From Pseudomonas sp. PA27(2017) (GTDB lineage Bacteria > Pseudomonadota > Gammaproteobacteria > Pseudomonadales > Pseudomonadaceae): a stretch of 64,000 bases of DNA. Shown piece by piece: positions 54,473-63,902 of the stretch (position 1 is the first letter of the stretch; each line of letters opens with the position of its first letter). A model generated the notes under the pieces. It had not been told where the DNA came from, searched no databases, and was given only the letters and a program-made list of their open reading frames with translations. Both the position numbers and the translations under genes were made by a program. The stretch lies in NCBI RefSeq assembly GCF_001945445.1, contig NZ_MSXW01000003.1, forward strand, positions 1 through 64,000, in the 5' to 3' direction.

Positions 54473-55627
54473 ATGAAGATCACTCAGGTCAATGTCGAGG
54501 TTTTCACCTACCCCACCCGCCGCAGCGTCGACGCGGCCGGCCACGCCCATCCGGGCGAAGAGTCGCTGGCCAAGATGGCCATGCTGCGCGTCGCTACTGA
54601 GGATGGCACTGAAGGCTATGCGTTCGGGGCGCCCGAACTGATTCGCCCACACATCATCGACAGCTTCGTGCGCAAGGTGCTGATCGGTCAGAACGCCCTG
54701 GACCGCGAGAAGATCTGGCAGGACCTGGCCCATTGGCAGCGCGGCAGTGCCAGTCAGTTGACCGACCGCGCTCTGGCGCTGGTCGAGCAGGCGCTGTGGG
54801 ACTGGGCCGGTCGCAAGTTCAAGCAGCCGGTGCACAAGCTCATCGGCGGCTATCGCGACAAGGTGCTGGCCTATGGGTCGACCATGTGTGGTGACGACCT
54901 GCCGGGCGGCCTGTCGACCCCAGAGGAGTACGGCCGCTTCGCCGAGCACCTGGTTGCCCGTGGCTACAAGGCGATCAAGCTGCACACTTGGATGCCGCCG
55001 ATCTCCTTCGCGCCAGACCCTAAGATGGACGTGCGCGCCTGCGCCGCGGTGCGCGAGGCGGTCGGCCCGGATATCGCGCTGATGCTCGACGGCTATCACT
55101 GGTACAGCCGTACCGACGCGCTGTATATCGGCCGTGAGCTGGAGAAGCTCGACTTCGCCTGGTTCGAAGAGCCGATGATGGAGGAGTCCGCCGAGTCCTA
55201 TGCGTGGCTGGCGGCCAACCTGGACATCCCGGTACTGGGCCCGGAATCCCTCGGCGGCAAGTACATGAGCCGTGCCAGCTGGGTCGGGCAGGGCGCCTGT
55301 GACATTCTGCGCGCCGGTGTGGCCGGGGTCGGCGGTATTGCGCCGTGCTTGAAGGTCGCGCACCTGGCCGAAGCCTACGGCATGCACTGCGAGATCCACG
55401 GTAACGGTGCAGCCAACCTGGCGGTGGTCGGTGCGATCAAGAACTGCGACTGGTACGAGCGCGGCCTGCTGCACCCGTTCCTCGAATACGACGACGTGCC
55501 GGCCTACCTGAACAGCATCGTCGACCCGATGGACCGCGACGGCTACGTGCACCTGCCGGATCGCCCGGGCCTCGGCGAGGACATCAACTTCGCCTACATC
55601 GAGACCAACACCGTCAATCGCTATTGA
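54473..55627 (+). CDS. Enolase-superfamily enzyme (mandelate racemase/sugar-acid dehydratase type)
   Basis: A 384-residue enzyme with an alpha/beta capping domain (about 1-125) and a TIM-barrel (about 130-360). The metal ligands are D206 in 'LMLDGYHWY', E232 in 'WFEEPMME' and E258 in 'LGPESL'. The general bases are the second-strand K169-x-H171 in 'YKAIKLHTW' and a D277/H309 dyad ('CEIHGNG'). This is the mandelate-racemase subgroup layout with a KxH variant. Most relatives dehydrate aldonic or aldaric acids. The substrate is unassigned. It is the first gene of a locus with an ABC importer and a KdgM-type porin. Confidence 0.87.
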   Translation: MKITQVNVEVFTYPTRRSVDAAGHAHPGEESLAKMAMLRVATEDGTEGYAFGAPELIRPHIIDSFVRKVLIGQNALDREKIWQDLAHWQRGSASQLTDRALALVEQALWDWAGRKFKQPVHKLIGGYRDKVLAYGSTMCGDDLPGGLSTPEEYGRFAEHLVARGYKAIKLHTWMPPISFAPDPKMDVRACAAVREAVGPDIALMLDGYHWYSRTDALYIGRELEKLDFAWFEEPMMEESAESYAWLAANLDIPVLGPESLGGKYMSRASWVGQGACDILRAGVAGVGGIAPCLKVAHLAEAYGMHCEIHGNGAANLAVVGAIKNCDWYERGLLHPFLEYDDVPAYLNSIVDPMDRDGYVHLPDRPGLGEDINFAYIETNTVNRY

Positions 55628-55694
55628 TGCACCTCTGCGCAGCCGTGCGCGGCTGCGCCGTTTCTGAGTCGAATAAATATAAGAAGGCCGTCTC

Positions 55695-57308
55695 ATGATC
55701 AAACCACTTCCGCATCTGCTGGCGGGCCTGCTGGCCGCCACCCTGGCACTGGGCACCGCCACCGCGGTGCAGGCCAAGACGCCTGCCGACCAGCTCATCG
55801 TCGGCATGAGCATGATCAACCTGTTGTCCCTCGATCCGGCCGCCGCCACTGGCCTGGACGTTTCCGAGGTCAACGCCAACCTGTACGACATGCTGCTGGT
55901 GCAGGACGCTTCCGCGCCGGACACCCTGGTGCCGGCCCTGGCCGAGCGCTGGGAGATCAGCGACGACCACAAGACGCTGACCTTCCACTTGCGCAGCGGC
56001 GTCAAGTTCCACTCCGGTAACGAGCTGACCGCCCGGGACGTGATCTGGTCGCTGCAGCGCGTGCTCAAGCTCAACCTGGCGCTGGCCTCGACCTGGAAGG
56101 CCTACGGCTTCACCGCCGATAACGTCGAACAGCAGATCCGTGCGACCGACGACCACACCGTGGTGATCGAACTGGCTCGCCCGACCGACCCGATGCTGGT
56201 GCTCAATACCCTGGCCACCTCGCCCAGTGCCTTCATCCTCGACAAGAAAGAGGTGCTCAAGCACGACAAGAATGGCGACATGGGCGGCGCCTGGCTGACC
56301 ACCAACGCAGCGGGCAGCGGGCCGTTCGTGCTCAACGCCTGGCGCGCCAACGACGTGATTCTGATGACCCGTTTCGAGGATTACTGGGGTGGCCCGGCCA
56401 AGCTCAAGCGCGTGGTGATGCGCAACATGACCGAGTCGCAGTCGCTGCGCCTGATGGTCGAGCGGGGTGACCTGGACATCGCCCGTGGCATGTCGGCACC
56501 GGACATCACCGCACTGAGCAGCTCGGACAAGGTCAAGACCCAGACCGTGCAGCGCGGCACCCTTTACTACGTGGCGCTGAGCACCAAGCAGCCGATGTTC
56601 GCCGACGCCCGCGTGCGCAAGGCGGTTCGCTCGCTGATCGACTACCAGGGCATCAACGATGTGGTGATGCCGCACTACGGCACCCTCAACCAGCGCCCGA
56701 TGCCGCTCGGCCTGCCGGCGCGCCTGGATGATCCGGGCTATCGCCTGAACGTCGAGGAAGCCAAGAAGTTGCTCGCCGAGGCCGGCTACCCGGATGGTTT
56801 CCAGACCACCATTCGCGTGCTCGCCGAACCCCCGTTCATCAATATCGCCTCCAGCCTGCAGTCGACCCTGGCCCAGGCCGGCATCAAGGCACGCATCGTC
56901 ACCGGTACCGGCACCCAGGTGTACGGCTCCATGCGCGAGCGCACCTTCGACATCATCGTCGGCCGCGGCGGCGGCGGTGCCGAGCGGCACCCGCACTCCA
57001 GTCTACGCACCCTGGTGTACAACCCGGATAACCGCGACGAAGCCAAGCTGAGCAACTTCCAGGGCTGGCGCACCTCGTTCCACAGCCCGGAGCTCAACGC
57101 GCTGATCGAGCAGGCCGAAGTGGAACCGGACAAGCAGAAGCAACTGGAGCTGTATCACCAGTTTCAGAATCTCTACGACGAGCAGGTTGGCGCCATCATG
57201 CCGATCTCGCAGATGACCGACACGGTGGTGATCTACCACGATGTGGTCGGCTACGTCGGTCACAGCGCGGCGACCACGCGCTACAAGGATGTGCACAAGG
57301 ATCGTTGA
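55695..57308 (+). CDS. ABC transporter substrate-binding protein, family 5 (first of two)
   Basis: A 537-residue periplasmic protein of the DppA/OppA class; signal peptide cleaved after VQA near residue 27. The family 5 block 'LVPALAERWEISDDHKTLTFHLR' (about 76-98) and 'VKFHSGNELTARDVIWSLQR' (about 101-120) are clear. Family 5 proteins bind peptides, but also nickel, opines and oligosaccharides. It shares long identical stretches with 58474-60084. It starts 67 bp after the enolase-type gene. Confidence 0.92.
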   Translation: MIKPLPHLLAGLLAATLALGTATAVQAKTPADQLIVGMSMINLLSLDPAAATGLDVSEVNANLYDMLLVQDASAPDTLVPALAERWEISDDHKTLTFHLRSGVKFHSGNELTARDVIWSLQRVLKLNLALASTWKAYGFTADNVEQQIRATDDHTVVIELARPTDPMLVLNTLATSPSAFILDKKEVLKHDKNGDMGGAWLTTNAAGSGPFVLNAWRANDVILMTRFEDYWGGPAKLKRVVMRNMTESQSLRLMVERGDLDIARGMSAPDITALSSSDKVKTQTVQRGTLYYVALSTKQPMFADARVRKAVRSLIDYQGINDVVMPHYGTLNQRPMPLGLPARLDDPGYRLNVEEAKKLLAEAGYPDGFQTTIRVLAEPPFINIASSLQSTLAQAGIKARIVTGTGTQVYGSMRERTFDIIVGRGGGGAERHPHSSLRTLVYNPDNRDEAKLSNFQGWRTSFHSPELNALIEQAEVEPDKQKQLELYHQFQNLYDEQVGAIMPISQMTDTVVIYHDVVGYVGHSAATTRYKDVHKDR

Positions 57309-57378
57309 GCCGCCGGGCGGCTCAGGCCGCCCGATGCGACACGGACACGAACTCGCTGCGATCAATCGGGAGCTCCTC

Positions 57379-58416
57379 ATGTTTGCTTCGACTGCGTCTT
57401 TCTTCGGCACGCGGATGGGCGGCACCTCACGCCGTTTCGGTGCGGTGCTGATGACCCTGCTGGGCCTCTTGGCCATGACCTTCTTCATCGGCCGCGTGAT
57501 GCCTCTGGACCCGGTGCTGGCGGTGGTCGGCCCGGATGCCGATAGCTCCACCTATGACCAGGTCTATCAGGCCATGGGCCTCGACCGACCACTGCTGGTG
57601 CAGTTCGGCTATTACCTGCGCGACCTGGCCCAGGGCAATTTCGGCAACGCGCTGCTCACCGGCCATCCGGTGATCGAGGACATCGCCCGGGTGTTCCCGG
57701 CGACCATCGAGTTGGCCACCCTGGCGATCATCTTCGGCGTGGTGATCGGCCTACCGCTGGGCGTGTTCGCCGCTGCCAACCAGGGGCGCATCGGCGATCA
57801 CCTGGCCCGCGTGGTCACCCTGTTCGGTTACTCCACGCCGATCTTCTGGCTGGGCATGATGGGCCTTCTGGTGTTCTACGCCTGGCTCGGATGGGCCGGC
57901 GGGGCAGGGCGCATCGACCTGGCGTACGACGGCATGGTGCCGTCGGTAACCGGCATGCTGCTGATCGACAGCGCCATCGCCGGCGACTGGGAAGCCTTCT
58001 CCAGCGCGCTCAAGCACATCCTCCTGCCGGCACTGATCCTGGGCCTCAACTCGGTGGCCTACATCAGCCGCATGACGCGCAGCTTCATGCTCGAGCAGCT
58101 GTCCCAGGAATACATCCTCACCGCCCGGGTCAAGGGCCTGTCGCGGCGCAAGGTGATCTGGGGCCATGCCTTCCGCAACATTCTCGTGCAGTTGCTCACC
58201 GTGGTGGCGCTTGCCTACGGCTCGCTACTCGAAGGCGCGGTGCTGATCGAGACGGTGTTCGCCTGGCCCGGCTTCGGCCAGTACCTGACCAGCAGCCTGC
58301 TGCTCGGCGACATGAATGCGGTGATGGGGTGCGTGCTGGTGATCGGCTTCATCTTCGTCGGCCTCAACCTGCTCAGCGATGCCCTGTACAAGGTGTTCGA
58401 TCCGCGCACCCGCTGA
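57379..58416 (+). CDS. ABC transporter permease (DppB/OppB type)
   Basis: A 345-residue permease with about six helices, the first at about 18-40. The OppB pattern 'MGLDRPLLVQFGYYL...GNFGNALLTGHPV' is visible at about 77-110, and the EAA loop 'TARVKGLSRRKVIWGHAFRN' lies at about 245-264. I chose ATG 57379, not the upstream in-frame codon 57241 inside the binding-protein gene. It pairs with the permease at 60142. Confidence 0.92.
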   Translation: MFASTASFFGTRMGGTSRRFGAVLMTLLGLLAMTFFIGRVMPLDPVLAVVGPDADSSTYDQVYQAMGLDRPLLVQFGYYLRDLAQGNFGNALLTGHPVIEDIARVFPATIELATLAIIFGVVIGLPLGVFAAANQGRIGDHLARVVTLFGYSTPIFWLGMMGLLVFYAWLGWAGGAGRIDLAYDGMVPSVTGMLLIDSAIAGDWEAFSSALKHILLPALILGLNSVAYISRMTRSFMLEQLSQEYILTARVKGLSRRKVIWGHAFRNILVQLLTVVALAYGSLLEGAVLIETVFAWPGFGQYLTSSLLLGDMNAVMGCVLVIGFIFVGLNLLSDALYKVFDPRTR

Positions 58417-58473
58417 CCTGATACCCACCAATCGATTGCAGCCCTTCAATAATTACAAAATAGGGATATCCGC

Positions 58474-60084
58474 ATGAAATCGTTTCGCTCCACCGTGCTG
58501 AGCGCGGTACTCGGTGCGCTGCTGTGCGCCGCTCCACTGCTGAACGCCCAGGCCAAGACGCCAGACGATCAACTGATCGTCGGCATGAGCATGGCCAACC
58601 TGTTCTCCATCGACCCGGCCAACGCACCGGGGCTGGATGCCTCGGGCATCAATGCCAACCTGTACGACACGCTGATCCTGCGCAAGGACGGCAGCCCCGA
58701 CGAGCACGTGCCGCAACTGGCCGAGCGCTGGGAAGTCAGCGAGGACGGTCGCCAACTGACCTTCCACCTGCGCAGCGACGCGCGTTTCCATTCCGGCAAT
58801 CCGGTCACCGCCGAAGACGTGGCCTGGTCGCTGTATCGCGTGCTCAAGCTCAACTACGGCCTGGCCACCACCTGGAAGGCCTACGGCTACACGCTGGACA
58901 ACATTCAGCAGTTGATCCGCGCCAGCGACGAATCGACCCTGGTCATCGACCTGCCGCAGCCGACCGACCCGCTGCTGATGATCGACACCCTGGCCACCTC
59001 GCCAAGCGCCGTGGTGCTGGATCGCAAGACCGTGCTCGAGCACGAGAAGAACGGCGACCTCGGCGCCGCCTGGCTGGTGACCAACGAAGCTGGCAGCGGC
59101 CCGTTCACCCTCAGCGCCTGGCGCGCCAACGACACCCTGGTGATGACCGCATTCGCCGATTACTGGGGCGGCGCCAGCAAGCTCAAACGCGTGCTGATCC
59201 GTCATATCACCGAGTCGCAGTCGCTTCGCCTGATGCTCGAGCGCGGTGACCTGGACATGGGCTACGGCATGGCCGCCTCCGACGTCCAGGCGCTGGCTGC
59301 CAAGGGCCAGATGCAGATCCAGACCCTGCCGCGCGGCACTATGTATTACGTGGCGATGAGCATGAAGTCGGCGCCGTTCGATGACATTCGTGTGCGCAAG
59401 GCCGTGCGCTCGCTGATCGACTACCAGGGCCTGGACAAGGTGGTGATGCCTTATTACGGCAAGCTCAACCAGCAGCCGATGCAGCTGGGTTTGGAGGCGC
59501 GCCTGCCGGATCCTGGCTACACACTGGACGTCGAGGCCGCCAAGAAACTGCTGGCCGAGGCCGGCCACCCGCAGGGCTTCAAGACCACCATCCGCACCCT
59601 GGCCGAGCCGCCGTTCGTGAATATCGCCGCCAGCCTGCAGTCGACCCTGGCCCAGGCCGGCATCCAGGCGAGCATCATCACCGGCACCGGCAACCAGGTG
59701 TACGGCGCCATGCGTGCGCGCAACTTCGAGATCATCGTGGCCCGCGGCGCCGAGCGTTATCCGCATCCGTATTTCAGCCTGCGCACCTTCGTCTACAACC
59801 CGGACAACCGCGATGATGCCGGCATCGCCAACTTCCAGGGCTGGCGCACGGCCTTCCAGGACGCCGAACTCAACGGCCTGATCGACAAGCTCGGGGTGGA
59901 GCGTGACGAAGCCGCCAAGCTGAGCATGTACCACCGCGTGCAGCAGCGTTACGACGAGCTGGCGGGGCCGATCATGATGATCTCGCAGATGACCGATCCG
60001 GTGGTCAGCGCGGCCGACGTCAAGGGATTCCAGGGCGCCGATGCCGAGGCGACGCGTTACCTGGGTGTGTACAAGCAGCGTTGA
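58474..60084 (+). CDS. ABC transporter substrate-binding protein, family 5 (second of two)
   Basis: A 536-residue paralogue of 55695-57308 with signal peptide ending near AQA (about residue 27). The mature N termini are almost the same ('KTPDDQLIVGMSMANL' against 'KTPADQLIVGMSMINL'). The N-terminal lobes differ more in the regions that line the pocket. Its position between the two permease genes is unusual and suggests duplication inside an existing operon. Two binding proteins sharing one translocator would broaden the ligand range. Confidence 0.92.
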   Translation: MKSFRSTVLSAVLGALLCAAPLLNAQAKTPDDQLIVGMSMANLFSIDPANAPGLDASGINANLYDTLILRKDGSPDEHVPQLAERWEVSEDGRQLTFHLRSDARFHSGNPVTAEDVAWSLYRVLKLNYGLATTWKAYGYTLDNIQQLIRASDESTLVIDLPQPTDPLLMIDTLATSPSAVVLDRKTVLEHEKNGDLGAAWLVTNEAGSGPFTLSAWRANDTLVMTAFADYWGGASKLKRVLIRHITESQSLRLMLERGDLDMGYGMAASDVQALAAKGQMQIQTLPRGTMYYVAMSMKSAPFDDIRVRKAVRSLIDYQGLDKVVMPYYGKLNQQPMQLGLEARLPDPGYTLDVEAAKKLLAEAGHPQGFKTTIRTLAEPPFVNIAASLQSTLAQAGIQASIITGTGNQVYGAMRARNFEIIVARGAERYPHPYFSLRTFVYNPDNRDDAGIANFQGWRTAFQDAELNGLIDKLGVERDEAAKLSMYHRVQQRYDELAGPIMMISQMTDPVVSAADVKGFQGADAEATRYLGVYKQR

Positions 60085-60141
60085 GCGATCGGGCGCAGCA
60101 CTGCGCCCGGTACCGAGCGAATCGAGTAACGGAGGCATACG

Positions 60142-61056
60142 ATGATTGCCAACATCTCTTCATCTTCATCCCTGAAACGGGCGAACGGCCAGGCGCCGGT
60201 CTCCGCGTTCCAGGCGTTCCGTCTGAGCAGCGTGCGGGTCATGCAGCACCTGCTGCGCAACCCCATGACGCTGATGGGCTCCGCCGTGGTGGCGCTGCTG
60301 GTGCTGGTGGCGGCCTTCGCACCGTTGATCGCCACCCACGACCCCATCGTGCAGAACCTCGGCAACGCCCTGCAGGCACCGAGCGCGGCGCACTGGTTCG
60401 GCACCGACGAGTTCGGCCGCGACGTGTTCAGCCGGCTGGTCTACGGCTCGCGCATCACCCTGTACATCATTGCCCTGGTGACCATCATCGTCGGTCCTAT
60501 CGGCCTGTTGATCGGCACCGTTTCCGGCTACTTCGGCGGCTTCGTCGACGCGCTTTTCATGCGCATCACCGACATCTTCATTTCGTTCCCCAGCCTGGTG
60601 CTGGCGCTGGCCTTCATCGCCGCCCTGGGCCCAGGCCTGGAGCACGCGGTGATTGCCATCGCGCTGACCTCCTGGCCACCGATCGCCCGTCTGGCCCGGG
60701 CGGAAACCCTGTCGCTACGCAACGCCGACTTCGTGGTCGCCGTGCAGCTGCAGGGCGCCTCGTCGCCGCGCATCATCCTGCGTCACATCATGCCCATGTG
60801 CCTGTCGTCGGTGATCATCCGCCTGACCATGAACATGGCCAGCATCATTCTCACCGCCGCTGCCCTGGGCTTTCTCGGCCTGGGCGCCCAGGCGCCGCTG
60901 CCGGAGTGGGGTGCGATGATTTCCACCGGGCGTCGTTACATGCTCGAGTGTTGGTGGCTGGTAGCCGTTCCGGGGGCAACCATCATGCTGGTCAGCCTGG
61001 CGTTCAACCTGTTGGGTGACGGTCTGCGCGACGTCCTCGACCCGCGCAGCAATTAA
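60142..61056 (+). CDS. ABC transporter permease (DppC/OppC type)
   Basis: A 304-residue permease with an N-terminal cytoplasmic tail (about 1-45), a first helix at about 48-68, the OppC block '[21 protein letters not shown]' (about 91-111) and the EAA loop near '[20 protein letters not shown]' (about 201-220). GGAGG precedes the ATG. It ends nine bases before the first ATPase gene. Confidence 0.93.
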   Translation: MIANISSSSSLKRANGQAPVSAFQAFRLSSVRVMQHLLRNPMTLMGSAVVALLVLVAAFAPLIATHDPIVQNLGNALQAPSAAHWFGTDEFGRDVFSRLVYGSRITLYIIALVTIIVGPIGLLIGTVSGYFGGFVDALFMRITDIFISFPSLVLALAFIAALGPGLEHAVIAIALTSWPPIARLARAETLSLRNADFVVAVQLQGASSPRIILRHIMPMCLSSVIIRLTMNMASIILTAAALGFLGLGAQAPLPEWGAMISTGRRYMLECWWLVAVPGATIMLVSLAFNLLGDGLRDVLDPRSN

Positions 61057-61065
61057 GGAGGCAGC

Positions 61066-61905
61066 ATGTCTGCGATCAAACTCGACGTGCAGGATCTCTG
61101 CGTGCGCTTCACCAGTGGCCGCAAGGAGGTCGATGCAGTGCGCAACGTCTCCTTCAGCCTCGGCCGCGAGAAGCTGGCCATCGTCGGCGAATCCGGCTCG
61201 GGCAAATCCACCGTGGGCCGCAGCCTGCTGCGTCTGCACCCGGCCAGTGCGCGGATCACCGCCAAGGCCATGACCCTGGGCGACGTCGACCTGCTGACCG
61301 CCAGCGAGAAACAGGTGCAGGCGATTCGTGGCAAGCGCATCTCGATGATCATGCAGGATCCCAAGTACTCGCTGAACCCGGTGGTACGCGTCGGCGAGCA
61401 GATCGCCGAGGCCTACCTGGCGCACCACCGCGCCAGCAAGGCCGACGCCCGCGAGCGGGTGCTGGACATGCTCGACAAGGTGCACATCCGTGATCCGCAA
61501 CGGGTGTACGGGCTCTACCCGCACGAGGTGTCGGGCGGCATGGCGCAGCGCATCATGATCGCCATGATGGTGATTACCGACCCCGACATCATCGTCGCCG
61601 ACGAGCCGACCTCGGCACTCGACGTCTCGGTGCGCCGCCAGGTGCTCAGCGTGCTCGACGAGCTGGTCAGCCAGCGCGACCTGGGGCTGATCCTGATCAG
61701 CCACGACCTCAACATGGTGCGCAGTTTCTGCGACCGCGTGCTGGTGATGTACGCCGGCCGTGTGGTCGAGGCACTGGACGCCGCCGAGCTGGACAACGCC
61801 ATGCATCCCTACACCCAGGGCCTACTGGCCGCATTGCCGAGCATCGATCGCCCCCGTCCGCGTCTGCCCAACCTGCAGCGCGATCCCCTCTGGCTGACTC
61901 ATTGA
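61066..61905 (+). CDS. ABC transporter ATP-binding protein (DppD/OppD type)
   Basis: A 279-residue ATPase with Walker [10 protein letters not shown] (about 42-50), signature in 'VSGGMAQR' (about 156-163), Walker B '[14 protein letters not shown]' (about 177-190) and switch His in 'LISHDLNM'. The extended oligopeptide C-terminal block is shortened ('[14 protein letters not shown]'). AAGGAGG precedes the ATG. It forms the heterodimer with the next protein. Confidence 0.93.
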   Translation: MSAIKLDVQDLCVRFTSGRKEVDAVRNVSFSLGREKLAIVGESGSGKSTVGRSLLRLHPASARITAKAMTLGDVDLLTASEKQVQAIRGKRISMIMQDPKYSLNPVVRVGEQIAEAYLAHHRASKADARERVLDMLDKVHIRDPQRVYGLYPHEVSGGMAQRIMIAMMVITDPDIIVADEPTSALDVSVRRQVLSVLDELVSQRDLGLILISHDLNMVRSFCDRVLVMYAGRVVEALDAAELDNAMHPYTQGLLAALPSIDRPRPRLPNLQRDPLWLTH

Positions 61906-61915
61906 GGAACCCCCC

Positions 61916-62680
61916 ATGGCCATGATCGAAGTGGATTCACTCAACCTCAGTTTCGGCGACAGCGCGGCGCGCAGTCAGGTGCTCTACGACGTTGCCCTGC
62001 GCGTCGAGGAGGGCGAGTCGTTCGGCCTGGTCGGCGAGTCCGGCTCGGGCAAGACCACGGTGCTGCGTTGCCTGGCCGGGCAGTACCGGCACTGGGAAGG
62101 GCAGCTGAGCATCGCCGGGCGCGGTTTGCGCCACAAGCTCGACCTGGCGCATTTCCGTCAGGTGCAGATGGTCTTCCAGGACCCCTACGGCTCGCTGCAC
62201 CCGCGGCACACCATCGACTCGGCGCTCAGCGAACCACTCGCCGTGCATGGCATCGGCAACCGCGGCGATCGGGTCACCGCGATCCTCAACAAGGTCGGCC
62301 TGAATGACAGCTTCCGCTATCGCTACCCGCATCAGTTGTCCGGTGGGCAGCGCCAGCGCGTGGCCATCGCCCGCGCCTTGATTCTCGAGCCGCGCGTGCT
62401 GCTGCTCGACGAGCCGACCTCGGCGCTGGACGTGTCCGTGCAGGCGGAGATTCTCAACCTGCTCTCCGACCTGCGCGAGCAGGAAGGCCTGACCTACCTG
62501 ATGGTCACCCATGACCTGGGCGTGGTCGCCCATCTCTGCGACCGCGTGGCGGTCATGCAGCACGGGCGCATCGTCGAAACCCTCGACACCGCGCTGCTGG
62601 CGCAGAACCGCGCCAAGCATGCCTACACCCAGTTGCTGGTCGATGCCAGCCGCGACATCGGTGCCGTCGCACCCCCCTGA
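61916..62680 (+). CDS. ABC transporter ATP-binding protein (DppF/OppF type)
   Basis: A 254-residue ATPase with Walker A GESGSGKTT (about 41-49), 'MVFQDPYGSLHPRHTI' (about 84-99), signature 'LSGGQRQR' (about 140-147), Walker B '[14 protein letters not shown]' and switch His in 'VTHDLGV'. Two in-frame ATG codons (61916 and 61922) are possible starts. It is the last importer gene; 230 bp without a recognised terminator separate it from the porin. Confidence 0.92.
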   Translation: MAMIEVDSLNLSFGDSAARSQVLYDVALRVEEGESFGLVGESGSGKTTVLRCLAGQYRHWEGQLSIAGRGLRHKLDLAHFRQVQMVFQDPYGSLHPRHTIDSALSEPLAVHGIGNRGDRVTAILNKVGLNDSFRYRYPHQLSGGQRQRVAIARALILEPRVLLLDEPTSALDVSVQAEILNLLSDLREQEGLTYLMVTHDLGVVAHLCDRVAVMQHGRIVETLDTALLAQNRAKHAYTQLLVDASRDIGAVAPP

Positions 62681-62910
62681 TAGCCAGACGGCACCTCGGC
62701 TGCCAAGTGGCGGCTGAGGCGACCCACGCGTTAGCGCGAACTCCCTGCTGACTTTTCGACACGGGCCTCGAGGCCCGCGGCACGGGCTCGCCTGCGCGTT
62801 ACCCACCCCGTGATTCCAGACATGCGGACACAGCGCTGCAGGGCGGCGCTTTGCCCGAAACCAGGCAACACGAAATTCAACCCATAGAAAACAATAAGAA
62901 GGTCACCACG

Positions 62911-63645
62911 ATGAACAAGAAAACACTCACGCTGCGTCTGCTCGCCTGCCTGCTTTCCAGCGCCGCCGTCGGTAGCGCCTGGGCCGACAGCGCCTCGATC
63001 AACTACCGTCACCAGTATCTGGACGACGACCGCATGCACGCCGACCGGGTCAAGCTGTCCTATCGCATGGACAATGGGTGGGGCTTCGAGGGCGAGCTCA
63101 AGTACCGCACCGCCGGTGATCGCAAGGACGTCGCCTTCGACAACACGGTGTCGAGCGGCCACGAGCTGACCACCAGCTATCAGTACAAGCCCAATGCGGT
63201 ATCGACCTGGCAGCCGGCCATCCAGCTGGACAGCAACGAGAACGGCACCACCTACAAGTTCGGCGTGCGCTATACCCACAGGCTGAACGACCAGTTCTAC
63301 GTCGCCGCCCGCTACCGCTTCGACGCCCTGAAACTGAACCGCGACCGCATCGACGAGGAGGTGCCGGACCGCGGCTCCGACAACCGCAACACCCAGCGTT
63401 ACGAGGGCTGGTTGGGCTACACGCCAGCGGGCAGGCTGTCGTACGAGTACCAGTACATCCACTTCAAGACCGACTACATCCGCTACGACAACAAGAAGAG
63501 CGACTACGAGCAGAACCTGGTCGTGAAGTACAAATGGGACAAATCCTGGGCGCCGTTTTTCGAGATTGGCGATATCAAGGTCAGTGCGACCGATGACGAC
63601 CGTCAACTGCGCTGGCGCATCGGGGTGCAGTACAACTTCATGTAA
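62911..63645 (+). CDS. KdgM-family oligogalacturonate-type outer-membrane porin
   Basis: A 244-residue outer-membrane beta-barrel. The signal peptide ends at AWA-DS (about residue 25). The mature sequence starts 'SINYRHQYLDDDRMHADRVK' and alternates short aromatic strands to a C-terminal Phe-Met end, matching the KdgM family of small monomeric porins for acidic oligosaccharides. The length equals that family's norm (about 230-240). ATG 62911 was chosen over 62851 by the signal peptide. The stop TAA is followed at once by a MITE-type terminal repeat. It suggests that the locus imports uronate-containing oligomers. Confidence 0.88.
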   Translation: MNKKTLTLRLLACLLSSAAVGSAWADSASINYRHQYLDDDRMHADRVKLSYRMDNGWGFEGELKYRTAGDRKDVAFDNTVSSGHELTTSYQYKPNAVSTWQPAIQLDSNENGTTYKFGVRYTHRLNDQFYVAARYRFDALKLNRDRIDEEVPDRGSDNRNTQRYEGWLGYTPAGRLSYEYQYIHFKTDYIRYDNKKSDYEQNLVVKYKWDKSWAPFFEIGDIKVSATDDDRQLRWRIGVQYNFM

Positions 63646-63721
63646 GAACCTGTTCAAGGTCTTGAACTCAGGTTCGTCGATTTTGGCAGCTGAGTGGCGG
63701 GAGCGGCCGTTCCCCGATCCA

Positions 63722-63818
63722 CTGTAGGTGCGGGCCTCGGGATGGATAGGGGCGCGCAGACGAAGCGTCAGCTACGCACCCTGAACCACCCTAAGAACTT
63801 GGCCCGTTTTTGTGGGAG
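63722..63818. repeat. 97-bp repeat, right copy (exact inverted copy of 124-220)
   Basis: All 97 bases match the reverse complement of 124-220. Compared with the uninterrupted REP doublet copy near 19148, 88 bases stand between CTCCCACA and GTGGATCGGGG here, possibly with an ACA duplication at the two edges. Confidence 0.9.
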
Positions 63819-63902
63819 CCGCGACCTCGCGGCGAATTAGTCAGGCACCGCCGATAGGCTGTCAGGCTGCAATCGTTTCGCCCCGAGGTCGGGGCTCCCA
63901 CA
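63811..63902. repeat. REP doublet, inverted relative to 19055-19148
   Basis: It is bounded by TGTGGGAG and CTCCCACA and holds the same two internal hairpins as the copy at 19055-19148, with a few substitutions and small indels. Confidence 0.85.
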
